Part shown: piece after piece, positions 1 through 12,700 of the stretch
How positions within the stretch are numbered: the first letter of the stretch is position 1
How the letters are laid out: each line of letters begins with the position of its first letter
Assembly: GCA_947561715.1 (NCBI GenBank)
Contig: OX387204.1
Coordinates: forward strand, 11,227,001 to 11,291,000
Source of the DNA: Ascidia mentula
Lineage: Eukaryota; Chordata; Ascidiacea; Phlebobranchia; Ascidiidae
DNA length: 64,000 bases
Direction: 5' to 3'
Notes under the pieces: model-generated
The model's database searches: none
What the model saw: the letters and a program-made list of their open reading frames with translations, nothing else
What the model was told of the DNA's origin: nothing
Program-made: the position numbers and the translations under genes

Positions 1-2080
1 AAATTCATCTAATATTGCAATGTTTTTGCTATGTATTAATGCTCCTTGCAATTAAAGAAAACGTAATAGGTAGCGCCATGGTCAGAACCAATTGTGAAAA
101 AACGTAACCGCGGTAGGTTAAAGCTACTGAGTGCGACAATTCACTAACAGTTGTCGATTTCAAGCTAAGTCTGAGTAAGATTGGGCTGGTTTTTGGCTTG
201 TTGTAGAAATTTCTTGTTTGGGCGGTTTTTGGGCTAGTTTTGACAAGGCGTTGGGCGGTTTTAGAAAATTTTACCTGGCAACACTGTTCACATCGATCTT
301 ACTAGTTTTCTTTTTTCGAAGATTGGACGCCAACGATTTTCCTAATGACATCTATTTGTCAATTTTTTGCCGTACATGCTGGTGGCAAAAGTGGTTCGAA
401 GACGTTGGTGCCAGTATAAGTCGTTTAATTTCAAAACGCAAACAATTTTTTGGGGAGATATTTGTATTTCGAATCTCTATCAAACAACAGCTTTTAACTG
501 AACGGTTACTGAGTGTTGAAAACTTAATGTCATCATCGCTTTGGATCCCCACCCAAAATAAATTTGTCTGTTTAGATTGCTAAATAAACGCAATCACAAT
601 AATTTTTTGGACAAAATCCATGCAAAAACCAGCTAAAACCTGCTTAATGTTCAGTGAATAAGCGCGTTAAACCTAAAACTAACCATTGTTTCCAAACATG
701 GAGCATTGTTACCGAACATGTGGCATTGTTACGAAAGTACCATTTTTCGTTCAATCAGACTTTAAAAGAGACATAGCAGCCTACAACATGTAAGGATTTA
801 ATTGTTTTGTCGTTATTTCAACGTGGACTCCAAACTTATGCAAGTACAAGAATCCTGTAATCGAAATAAGCTTGGTCGTTCATATGCGTTAGTTACCAGA
901 TACGACATTTTTACCATTCGACACGCACGACAATTTTTCTCAGGATGTTCGACATGCAGAAAAAAATCGACGCCCTGGTCAGACGTAAAGAAAGATGTTT
1001 ACTATCTGTGTTGTCACTGCTGATGGCGATTAGGAGATTGAAGGTAAGAGCAGTAGGCATGTTTAGCTGTGCTTGGCCATTGTTATTAATATATTTTGAA
1101 TACCGGTACAGTAATTAAGTGTGATTATCGCTGGTGCTGCTGCTATGTACTGCCATGGTGACCAAACTTTTGTAAATGCGTAATAATGCCCTAAGTACGT
1201 CATGTCCATTGTTTCGAAATCAGTACCGCATGCTAGCATTTAAGTTTCGATTTTTTTGAGAAGTGTGCTGTGTGTCTTTAAACCAGGAAGTCGAACCGGA
1301 TCTGAATCCGAATCTATAGGCTTGAGCGGTTTATTTTTGTGAACCAGAGCTTAACCCGAACCGGTAATAAAAAATCTGAAAAAAAAACAAACCGGGACCG
1401 AACTTAAATGGAAGCCGAACCAATTTCGAACTGATTCGTTATTGTGTTGCTTTCGCCTAAACGGTCGAACAATTCGTTTGTGTCATATTTTACGGTTCAA
1501 AATTGCCCCAGCAAACTGGCATTTGTTTCAGAAATTGCTTGAACCGGATGTGTTGCTATTTATGTGATATTTTACGTTTGCAGTGTCTGCTGTGCTAACG
1601 TAAACCTCCAATTATTGTTGATTGACTAAATGTGTGGTGTTTTTTGTGCAAAAAACGCGTTGCTAATTTAACGTAAACCGCAATATAGTTTGTATTACGC
1701 CAGCAGCGGCCCCTACATTTTGACTGCGTGGCGTAACAGTAAGGCTACAATAAGGATAAGGAACTATATTTCCATCTGCAGATAAGAGATAGATATTTTG
1801 CAACAGATGACACATTCGCGAAATAATTTCTAAATTAGAAAAAGTGACATAGTACTAGTTTTCTCGAGCTTTGGTTCAGTTTTTGCGAAACTGAAAGATT
1901 TTTTAGGAATGCAATTGATTGTTTTCGTTGTGAGCGAAGGTGTTTGCATGTAAGTTGAGTGGTATATTTTAAAAATAAGTGCACGATTAGTTTTAAGGCC
2001 CTTTTTTCATTTTATGGAAAAACATGATGTGTTTTTGAATTAACAGAAAATTTCTCTATTAGCAAGCATTTAAAAATTGA
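1..2080. other. Left flank of the MULE-like element, no recognised gene
   Basis: No exon chain or known domain is visible. Short open frames at 218-583 and 802-1023 (+) match nothing I recognise. About 675-765 carries a block with repeated ATTGTT(T/A)C-type words that recurs inverted at about 18830-18960. Around 1270-1450 there are several CCGAACC/GAACCGG-type words of the kind seen in decayed DNA transposons. The stretch probably includes the 5' non-coding part of the decayed transposon that follows. Confidence 0.4.
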
Positions 2081-2379
2081 AATCAAACCACTAGAATTAG
2101 AAAACAAGCCATGGAGTTTGTTGGATGCAAAACATCTTCTGGAAAATCCCGTTGACATCTCACATGTTCCTGCTGTTAAACCATGTGGCGGAAGTGCCTA
2201 CTTTTTCAAGGGGGGAAATTGGGAGTCTCGAAATTATTTTAAATGCGACCAATGCAGGTTTATTGGCGAATATAATGTTTCTGTTGCTGCCAGGCATATT
2301 GTAAATTAATAGTCTGTTCTTCTGGCAAATAAAACGTAAAATAAAATGTATTGGAGAAGGTCGTCCTAAGAATGACAAG

Positions 2380-3279
2380 TTGGGATTCATTTGGAGGTAT
2401 TACAAAATAAAAGTTCCCAGTGGCAGCAAGTGCGAAACATCGGCAGCTTTTCAGAGGCACGTGTTTACATTTTTGTCGGAAAGCTTGAATGATCCACCTG
2501 TATGTCTGGTGCACTACTTTGGAAATGAGGAGACTCATGTTGATACTCCACATGGAAACGCAAAAACGAAAACTGGAGTTTATCTACCAACGCTTAAAAC
2601 AGTGATGAAAACAATTTCGTCCAAAACAAAAACACAGAAGCCCAAAAAAGCATATGACCAAATGCAAACAGAAACAGGCAATGGAAATGAACAGCTTCGA
2701 ATGCCAGTGGACAGACCAAGAGATATTAAGCAATGCGAAAACACTCAGTACAATGCATCGCCAAACAAAAAGTTTTGCACTGTTGAAGTGGCAAATCAAA
2801 CGGTGACCTTCGTAAGCCAATTGACAATCTATCCAGATTTAGTAGTTCACCTTGCAGCAGAACAAATTATGAAAGAAATGAAAAATTTAGTCAGTCTTTC
2901 AAACGCAAACATGAATCTTAAGCAAGTCGTTTCCTATGACACCACGTTTTGTTTGGGGGACTTCTACGTGTCAGTGCTTGTGGCTCGGAATACCAAAATG
3001 CAGGATGAACCCATTTTTTCAGTGGCGTTCACGTTACACGAAAGAAATTTTTTATAGTACCACCGTGAATTTTTACGTGATATCTTCCCCGCAATTGCCA
3101 TGACAAAAGCGAAAACCATCCCAATAGTTACTGACAGGGTAAAAGGAATGACCAAGTGCCTCAAGACCCATTTTCCTAGACTTGTAAATGTTTTCTGTAC
3201 GAATCATATATTGAAGGATGTCGAGAGGTTGATTAAAAAGCATGGCATGGTGGTGAAAAAGATGATGAAAAGGTCTTAA
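2380..3279 (+). pseudogene. MULE transposase remnant
   Basis: The frame carries SYDTTF around 2930-2948, an aromatic-rich strand, then IPIVTDR at about 3118-3138 and FCTNHILKD at about 3193-3219. This is the order and spacing of the first two acidic residues and the following C..H region of MULE-family DDE transposases. An in-frame TAG at 3055-3057 splits it and it ends at a TAA near 3277. Further downstream, TNNIAESMSHVLK (about 3463-3501) matches the late MULE motif but is out of continuous frame. It is a broken gene. The family assignment rests on motif recognition only. Confidence 0.55.
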
Positions 3280-4447
3280 AATACGACAATACGCGTCTCA
3301 TTGATTGTGCGTCAAAAACTGATTTCGAAGACGCTTACATAGTGCTTTGAAGTAGTAGGTCCCTATCGTTCAAAAAGTATTTTGACATAAATTTGCAAAA
3401 TGATCTCATTCAGCACTGCAAGTTTGTGACAGAATCGTTTGCAGCATTTTAACAAGGTGCTGTGACCAACAATATTGCGGAGAGTATGAGCCACGTGCTA
3501 AAGGCAGTAACAGAACACTGTTTCCAGTAGACCTGATGATCATGATTTTGAAACAAGTTTAGGATATAGGTCTACGACTTTTTGCGCGCAGTAACTGGTT
3601 TTGGAAGATATCAATTAATCGTGGACTCGTTGGTTTTTCTGCTGCAACATCATCATTTTCGGAAATGAATCCATTCGTAAATAACGTATGTAGCGGCCGT
3701 AATTAACTCGAAATCTGTGCAGCCTGGATCTGCACCGACCGCCGCACTAGGGGGTTTCCTAATGTGTTTAAACGCAACACTGCAGGCCTTTTTGGTACGA
3801 ATTCCTCCTTGTTTGCACAACAGCATTGGTTCTCTGTTAAACGAACAGAAACGTGTCACAATCGGCAATAATACGCACATTCAAATAACACAATTTCACA
3901 TTCACTAACGTACCAACTTGTTAGGAGTCCAGGACTGAATTACAGGCACTTTTACGGACTAACACGTTTCAGCATTTCAGTTAAATTAACTCCAGTTTTT
4001 ATAGCTACACACAAACACTAATGTTAGAACAAACATTTCCAAAACTAAATTGGATCAACTATGAACTGCGACAACTGAAACTACTGCTTACAGCACAGAA
4101 AGAAACTGTAAAACGTAGTCAGCACAAGATTGAGACACTAATGACATCACACGCATTGTTACGTTTTTGGAATTTTAACCAATCATGGTAAATACCTTGT
4201 TACGTCATAGTCAATGAAGTCAGATTACTGACATGAACTAGAAACAGGGAAATAAAGCACATACAAGTCATTTCTCGCTGTAACAACGTACAAGGCGTTG
4301 TTTTAAACCCGAGGCCCTCGAAGTGCTCTTGTTCAAGTACCGGGTTATGTTTCCATATTCTGGCGGTACAAATGGCCATACAGGAATCAGGAGAAAAAAA
4401 ACGGTTGACACACAAGATGATTTTTCACTAGTGGGTTAAATGATACA

Positions 4448-5172
4448 ACAGTAGGGGACGAATTTTCCATCCATTATTTTGATGACTGTGAGTTCAAACA
4501 ATCAGCCGAAGTTCAGCTTTTTCCATGGCTTAACTATAATTCGGAAATTAAAATTGACGAAGGATGGAGCAAAACCTTTCTATTGGAATGTTTGGATGGA
4601 ACCCGATGGTTGACAGAGGAAACACTGGAATTTTCAATACAGTGCCTCATAAACGATACCACAAGGCAAAGATTTCTTTTATTCGGTTCATTTCATTTAG
4701 AGTGTGCGGAACGGAACATGCACGATGTGATTGGTACATTTGCCTGCGAGAAAGAAGTAATCAACTTTGACCATTTTTGCTTTGTGTGTAACCCTGGAGG
4801 TCATTGGTTTGTCGTAGTGGCAAATCTCAAAGAAAAAACTATTGCTTCAATTGACACCTTGGAAACGTTAACAGCATCCAAACTTAACTCTTTTATGACA
4901 AAGGCTTTTCAAATAATCACCGCTTGTTACGCCGTTGCCGGTATAAAAATTACATAGCCTACGCAGAATGGAAATTTGTAAAGTGCGAAGATGTTCCGCA
5001 ACAGAAAAATTCAAATGACTGTGGAGTTTTATGTGTCGTTAACATTTTCTGTGTTCTCAACAATCTCCCTCTCCCTAAAAGTGTGGATTCTACCCAGGCA
5101 AGAAACTGGATAAAGCAAAAAATATCAAACCAACAATCGACAACTTACCCAGTAAGCCCAAACAAAAGCTAG
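4448..5172 (+). pseudogene. Ulp1/SENP-like C48 peptidase remnant in the MULE element
   Basis: The frame contains GGHWFVVV near 4797 (catalytic His), SIDTLE near 4846 (catalytic Asp) and QQKNSNDCGV at 4999-5028 (oxyanion Gln and catalytic Cys). These occur in the order and spacing of Ulp1/SENP cysteine proteases that cleave SUMO-like tags. A frameshift between about 4930 and 4957 separates the His/Asp half from the Cys half, so this copy cannot encode one enzyme. In transposons such proteases may process transposase or host SUMO conjugates; that role is inference. Confidence 0.65.
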
Positions 5173-5200
5173 ACGAAGCTAAACGGGCAGTTAATAAAAT

Positions 5201-5446
5201 TTGAGACAAGGAACGTCACCCAGGATCTTATCACTGTCCGTTGAAAAACGACGGTACCAACAAATTTTTAATATACATGCAAAGAATTCTACTGATGCAT
5301 GGGAAAAATGCGAGGCTATAGGTTGCTCAGGCAACAAACCAAATCACACACAGGTTTTCTGCATCTCATGCAGAGAGTGGTTCCACCGAGTTTTATTACC
5401 GGGAAGAGTTCGCTCGGATGGAACGTATTTCAATTGTTCGTCAGTA
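5201..5446 (+). pseudogene. PHD-like zinc-finger frame at the 3' end of the MULE element
   Basis: The frame contains paired cysteines (CEAIGC), then CISCREWFH and a final Cys in GTYFNC. The C-x2-C-x4-WFH arrangement is typical of PHD fingers. It follows the protease frame by about 30 bases and ends just before the tandem repeat array. It may be the C-terminal domain of the transposon protein. There is no independent start or splice evidence. Confidence 0.4.
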
Positions 5447-5499
5447 TAACTGTTTGCATTCTTATTTTCGCCGCGACATCTTTCAGTCGCCTTGTTTTC

Positions 5500-6012
5500 G
5501 AGTAATACACAAACAAAGTATCATTTCCCGTCTTTCCTGTATTTCGACAAAAACAATGAAAAGCGCAATAAAGGTCGCCTTGGCATGATTTGTACAAGTT
5601 AAAATGGCACAATACACAAACAAAGAAACATTTCCCGTCTTTCCTGTTTTTCTGTGTTTCGACAAAAACGATGAAAAGCGCAATAAAGGTCGCCTCGGCA
5701 TGATTTGTACAAGTTAAAACGGCATAGTACACAAATAAAGAAACATTTCCCGTCTATCCTGTTTTTTTTTGTATTTTGACAAAAACGATGAAAAGCGCAA
5801 TAAAGGTCTCCTTAGCATGATTTGTGCAAGTAATAACGGCATAGAACACAAACAAAGAAACATTTTCCGTCTTTCCTGTTTTTCTGTATTTTGACAAAAG
5901 CGATGAAAAGCGCAATAAAGGTCGCCTTGGCATGATTTGTACAAGTTAAAACGGCATAATACACAAACAAAGAAACATTTCCCGTCTTTCCTGTTTTTCT
6001 GTATTTCGACAT
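5500..6012. repeat. Tandem array of about five ~115 bp units
   Basis: The landmark CACAAACAAAG (or CACAAATAAAG) recurs at 5508, 5615, 5730, 5847 and 5962, giving periods of 107, 115, 117 and 115 bases. Each unit also holds TTTCCCGTCTTTCCTG, GATGAAAAGCGCAATAAAGGTC and GCATGATTTGT(A/G)CAAGT. The unit carries an open frame on the - strand, which explains several overlapping - strand ORFs that are not genes. It abuts the MULE-like element and may be its subterminal repeat. Confidence 0.9.
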
Positions 6013-6795
6013 CTCAATATTTACAAATTTCCCGCTTTTCCCGTTTTTCTTGAATTCTGCATTTCCCTCATTTAGAAATGTACAAAATTTCCCTTTTCCC
6101 GCTTTTCCTGTTTTTCCTGCTTTTAGTGTTACGTTACCCCATGCGGACCACTGATGTGTAATAGAGAATTAGAGATCAGTGATGCGGGCTCCTGCCTCAT
6201 ACTATCTAAAAACCTAATCAAGTTTGCATGATTTTTATTTTATTTTTTTCTTTAAAAGGATTTACTATCTTGTAGAATAGGAAATTATAATGTTACATTA
6301 AAAATAACTTGAAAGAATGTTCTCTGAAAGTTGCAAAGAAGGTAAGGAATGGATATTCCGATGGCATGCTGAATTGATAATGACTTGTGTTAATTATCTG
6401 AATAAATAAAGCAATGCCCAACATTATAGGTCTGATAAGTGTCATAGAGAACTGCTCTGAAAACAGAAAATTGCTTATTAGAGAGCTGTTAAAAATATGG
6501 CCAGACATGTTTGCTAATATATGCTGAGTAATTTGTTGTACTTTGTGGGATGATACATTTTTGTGTGATACAGAGCACCTGAGTTGAACCCTTAAATCCA
6601 CTCAGTCAAACTTCACTGGTTCGATTAGGCCCCATGATAAAAGCCTATAAATTAGACTCCAGTAAGTGACAACAAATTAATTCTTTGTCATACAGGAGTC
6701 TGATCAATACAGAATGGTTATTGATGAAAATGTAGACTCCCTTTAATTTGGTTTGCCATGAATTTATCTGTATATATTATATGTGTTTCTTGCAG
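6013..6795. other. Spacer between tandem array and ANKFY1
   Basis: 6013-6125 is pyrimidine-rich with repeated TTTCCCG/TTTTCC words continuing from the array. The rest (about 6150-6795) is AT-rich and should contain the ANKFY1 promoter, 5' UTR and a very short first coding exon. I could not identify that exon. Confidence 0.4.
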
Positions 6796-9700
6796 ATGAA
6801 CTGGACAAAAGTCGAAAACACCTTGCCTTACTTCGTGCCCAGTATGTAAAACTTCAGGAGCAATTTTCAGAAGTACAGAGAAAGTATTCAAACTTAAAGG
6901 CAACTCACAATATAAAAAATGATGATAATGTTAGGTCACATGACCTTGCTGACTATGGATTGGCTGCTGGACTCCTTAAGTTGGCTACCAAACTGTATGG
7001 TACACCTACATACAGGTAAAAGTACTTTACATTTAGATCCATATTTTTTAATTGTGTTCTGCAAGAATTTAATTGTTGAGATCTAACAGTGGATGTTTTG
7101 TGTAACATTAGAAGGTCTGTAAAAAATTATGGGTGTTGTGATTTAATTGCATAAGGTAGGGTTGTGCAATGGTACACATTAACATAGCACATGCAGAGAC
7201 AAACACTTTACAAAGAAATTAATGCCATTTTCCTCACACACACCATGACAAAATGCTGGCTGGGGTAAGATATGCTGACACCTGATCACCAAACCCAAAC
7301 ATGTAATTAATGCAGGGTTCCAATTAGCAAACTGTTTTTGGAGTTGTTGCGGCCGTTTTTTGGAATTCATTCGTACATGTAACAAGCGCTGATGCAAACA
7401 ACGTTGTTAACTTTTCTTGGTAATGTCAACGACTATTTTCTTTCAATTCTCGTATTTTGTCAAGCCTCTATTGTGCAATAAATACTTATGGATAAATGAT
7501 GGCGATGTATTACAAAACAAATATTGAATCAACGAGTTTAAGTGCACAAGTGCGTACTAAACAAAATTTAAGTATTGGAATTTAGGTTGTAACGTTATTG
7601 CGATACAATTTTTACCGCTAATTCGAACCATTAAATAGTTTACAAGGATTGAAGTTGGTACAAGATTTGTAATCCAAATCTATTGCACTCCTCTGTAAAC
7701 AATTTGATTGAGTTAGTATTAGCTGTCTAACATGTAGACATATTATTAAATGTTTGCAGGCACCCTACAAATCTTTGAAAGTGTGCCAGGCCTTCATAAA
7801 GTTTGACAAGCATTAAGTTTGTGCCATTGTTTTTTGCAAAAAAAAACGTTCATAATAGTGATATTAAAAGGTTATTTTTTCATGTAGTGACATTGAAATC
7901 CAAATGCAACACAAAGTATACCCTGGACACAAATTTGTTCTTGCAGCAAGGAGTGAAAAATGGCAAGCAGACGGTATCGATAAGATGACACAGCTTGATT
8001 TAAGAACACTTGATTTTAAAGTATGTTTATCAAATAATATGTTTTTGTTGTTTATTTCAACAATTGTTGTGGACCTTCAGGCAGGGGAAGCTATCCTTAA
8101 GTGGTTATATACAGATGAAATTGAACTTGCCAAGTGTGATGATGAATTTATCATACAGTTGATGAAAACTGCTAGCACATACTCACTTAAAGGGTTGCAG
8201 ACAAGGTAATGAAAACAGACAGTGTTAAATTTTTGTATATTAAATGTTATTTTTAATCTAGATTTTAGCTTATTTTGAAGAATGTAGTCTTAGACCAGCA
8301 TGCTTTTTCAAGAAATGTACTTATTTTGGTTTGTGTACTTAGATTACTTTTATGCAAACTATATATATGTTACTATAGTATAATATTTGTACAACCTCTG
8401 GATGATCTTTTGAAAATTGTTGTATAGTTTGTTGACCACATTTTTGTTATCAGTTTTGACTTCCATGCTACCATGCTTTTGTTGCAGAAATGTGCATTTT
8501 TGGAGATTAGTGCAAGCTTGTTGCTTTTGATAAAAAATTTTGTTGTGAGTCATGACAGTTGCAAGGTCTGGCTCAGTGTGCAATGTAGCAACTTACTAAC
8601 TAACAAGTTGAAAAAGCAACTCATTCTTACTCTTGAGTCATACAAAAAGAGTGAATGTATATGTGTGATAATTTTACAAACATTGTGTGCTTTTAACGTC
8701 ATGTTTATGAAAAGAGAATACATGGCAAATAACAAGAAATGATAAAGCTAGAAAGTAAAGTTTAAACCAAATCCTATTATTTATTTGGATTTGGATAGTT
8801 TATGATTGGGATCCCTACTTGCCATGAAGAATTTGTATTGATTGGTAATCTATTGTGTCATCACAAAGCAGCATATATATATATATAATTTTTGATGAAG
8901 GCACATGGTGATGGTAGCCATGATTATTAAATTACTGTTTGCTTTGACGCAGTTACATATTTTTTACAACGATTTATCAATAAAACTTAACAAAATTAAA
9001 GTAACCTTATAATACAATAGGTAACTAAACCTAAAAATATCAATGCCTCACTTAAATAGTTGACTCTTAAAATTAATTTTTTTTAAATTTTTTCATACTT
9101 GCACATCAACAGACTGGTAAGAAAATTTGTTTGATAGATGTGAACATGCGATACTTTCAACAATCAACGTAAGAAACTGTATTCAATTTTATGAACTTTC
9201 AGAAGAGGTCAGCGCCACATCTTTAAAAGAATATTGCTCCACTCTGATATCAATGCACTGGGTATTATTTTATTATATTTACAACTATTTTTTGTAGTGA
9301 TGCACCGAAACAGCAATTTTTTTATTCGGCCGAAACCGAAACTAATTTTGGTGTCCATCTCTTTAAAATCGCAATAAATTTAAACAAAACATGTGCTTGA
9401 ATGGATCTGATCCTATCATACAGCTTTTTATTGGCACTTAAAAGAATGCTGTACCAACTTCTTAAAGTTGATTTCGATGACAATTAACAAATAAAACACA
9501 TTAGTACAGTTTGAACAATGATTCTAAACTATACTAATATTTGCGTATCAGTGTTGCATGCAGTAAAAAAGTTTTAGTTTCGGCCGAATTTTGCAAAAAT
9601 ATTCTTTAAATTACCATTTATATGACTTAATATGATCATGTTAGAATGACCTGACTGCAAAAGATTTTGTGTCCATGGCTGCCTCCAGTTTGTACACCAT

Positions 9701-12700
9701 GTTTAAAAGTAAATCATCATTTCCATTGCACAAAGCAATTCGAGCAAAACGTGAAGACGTTGTCTTCCTGTTTCTAATTGAACACACTGGACAGGTATGT
9801 AATGGACTCTTTAAACATTTGCTATATTTACTGCCAAAACAAACTTAAAACCTTTAAAACTGTGTTTTTAAAAAGTGATTTAAGCACTTGGTAAAAGTAA
9901 TGTTCATGGCAGTTGCCACAAGCTCTTAATCTCTGCGATGAAAATGGGGATCGGCCATTGCACTTAGCTTTAGATAGTGGTCAAGAATCTATTGCTGCTT
10001 CGCTCATTTCTCATGGTGTTGATGTTAATGGCACTGACGATGATGGAAAAACACATTTGCATCATGCAATTATTTTAGGTTTGTATGAACTTTTTTCCTC
10101 AACTGTTGACTCTATTTATGTATGGGAGATCATGATGCGTAATCTTGAGCACTTTTTAGGTGATGAGTTTTCTGCAATGTTTTTGTTGAACAATAATTGT
10201 TCAGTTAACTGTATGACCAGAAAAGAAGGATTAACTCCATTACATGTTATTTCAAAAATGAAGGTTGATGATTGTAATTATAACATGGAGGTTAGTGACA
10301 AAATTAAACTGAAACAGCAAAGAAACTGATAAAAGTATTTGATTCTTCCTTTTAGAGCATCGTCCGAGTTGCTTCACTTTTGTTAAAAAAAGGAGCCAGT
10401 CCAAATATTTCTGATGCATATGGAAGAACTTCTTTGCATCTGTCGATAATGTCACAAAATATACCTGTTCTAAAAGTTCTTTTGCAGAGTAATTTGTAAG
10501 TAGGTGTTTATGTTGTGCTGCTGCATTATATCCTTTTAATCCTTAACCCTGAAGAGCAGTGCAAGTTTTTTCCCCAATCATGTTTTACTGTGTTGTGTCT
10601 TTGTGCATTTGACAACCACGTATGTAGTAGCAAGAAAACTTAAGCTATTTGAATTGATAGATTCCTCCAATTAACGTAATAGTTACATAACATGTTACGT
10701 AAGAGTTGATTTTTTTATACATGGTAATAGACCAAGTTAAACATCATAACACCATGACAAAAAAACTTTGATCCAATTGTATTTTATTTAAATAAGGTGT
10801 GATTTGGAAATCCGTACCAGGGAAGGTGATACTGCTTTGTGGCTTGCATTAAAGGAATTAGCATCTGTTTCAAAATTATCAAATGGACTTGGAACACAGT
10901 CCATTATGGACTCTGTATACAATGACTTTTCCATGGCTGGCCTGTTGTTGCAGAAAGGATGTAATATTAATGCAGTGGAAACAAAGACAGGTCAACTGGA
11001 TTTGCATTTTGTCTCTCTAACAACACTATAGTAAGCTATAACCAAGTATTTTTGCCAGGTAACAGTTTGTTGCAATTGTGTATGGAGAACATGGATGAGG
11101 TTGGTGGATTATTTCTTGCAAAAAATGGGGCAAATCTCAATCATGTCAATAACTTTGTAAGCAATTCATGTGCTTAATAAAAGTTTATAATCCTTGGATT
11201 ACAAAACATTTTAATGCAAGCCAATGCTTTTCAGGGAATATCTTGTTTGCACAGTTCTTCAAAGCAAGGGCTTGTTTTTCTAACAGAATATTTGTTGACT
11301 CATGGTAAAACTTTAATGAATGTTAAGTTTTTCTTGATGGTTGTTTGTGAAATGTTTGTCGTCAGGTGCTGACCCTAATGTCCAATCTGGAAAATTAGAC
11401 AATGATTCAACTCACAACATTTTCATGGAAACACCATTACATGTAGCAATCAGATGTCAGCACTACGATGTTGTTCAGCTTTTTTTGGAAAGAAGAGGTG
11501 GATTTGTTTTTGTTGTGCTAAACTAAGAAATAAATCATTGTTTAAAATGTTCCAGCTGATTTGTATCATGTTCAAAATGCCACAGAATGTGTACCTGATT
11601 TTAACATGAAAGATAGCAAAAATCAGACAGTTCTTGCTTTGGCAGTTTGGTCAGGGTTTTACAAGATTGCTGGACAGTTACTTAGTTCTGGAGCAGATAT
11701 AAATTATCAGTGAGTTTTGGTCAAACCTATCATTTTTTTCAAAAACATTGAAATACATAAATTTTAGAGGAAATGGTGGCAGAACTTTACTACATATGGC
11801 CATTGAGAAGAAAGATATATCATCAACTTTATTTCTTCTGGAGCATCAAGCTGATATTAACATTCTGTAAAAGAAAGTGAGTGGAATCTTCAACTGTTTT
11901 AAGATACGAATGTTTTATTTTAGAACTGATATTGGAATAACTGCGCTTCACCTTGCTGTTGAAAACAGCTTGTCTGTAATTGTTGATGCAGTATGTCTCC
12001 GTGGTGCTAATATGAATATTCCTTTTAGCAATGGTGAATGTGCATTGTGGCATGCATTAACTGCAGGTACATAAAGCATATTGATAAATAGTTTTAATAA
12101 ACTGACTTTGTAAATAAGTATTTTAAAAAACTATGCTGGGTGTTCGACTACTTTTCGCTTATCACCTAATACACTGCAGCAAAACAAAAATAAAGAATAT
12201 GAAAAAAGAACATATTGTCAAATAATTGGCAGGACTGTACACTTGTACTAATGTGATGGGTGGTAAAATAAAAACAGAAATCATGTGTAGAGTTTAAAAT
12301 ATTCATCCAATATTAAAAAAGTTGCATACTTGTTTTGTTGTGGTTTAAAGTTTTTTTAATATTTGGTACAAAAATAGTGTTTGTGAAGGTGATGATGAAA
12401 TTGCTTCTGCATTGGTCCGATATGGATGTGATACAACATTTTGGTCTCCAGGTCCAGAAAATTGTATGCAAACATTACTTCATCAAGCCTTGAGTGAAAA
12501 TAAAGAAAATATTGCATGCTATATTATCAAAAGGTATGAAATCAATTTATGAAACAACAATGTTGATTATTCTAAGTCAATGTGAAGGTTATCAGACATA
12601 ATCACATTGCAGTACAGGTAACAGATTAAAAACACAGACAGTAAAATTGGTTCGTTTCTAATAACCCTTCGTTTAATGTCAAAATTAGCTTGTTGGCCTT

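Larger units (their letters stand above)
2080..5450 (+). mobile_element. Decayed MULE-type DNA transposon with Ulp1-like protease and PHD-like finger
   Basis: A series of broken frames in one orientation reads as a Mutator-like element: a zinc-binding N-terminal piece (2118-2309), a DDE-transposase-like piece (2380-3279, continuing degraded to about 3510), a Ulp1/C48 cysteine-protease piece (4448-5172) and a zinc-finger piece (5201-5446). Stops at about 3055 and between about 3280 and 4440, plus a frameshift near 4930-4957, show it is inactive. Some eukaryotic MULEs are known to carry captured Ulp1 proteases, which fits. I could not fix its terminal inverted repeats. A tandem array follows directly on the right. 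Confidence 0.65.

Noticed and set aside
5430..6012. Several overlapping - strand proteins rich in FIALFIVFV
   Set aside because: They are translations of the ~115 bp tandem repeat, not genes.
6783..6795. GTG-initiated start for ANKFY1
   Set aside because: These bases are the end of an intron (TTTCTTGCAG); the exon begins at 6796 inside a codon.
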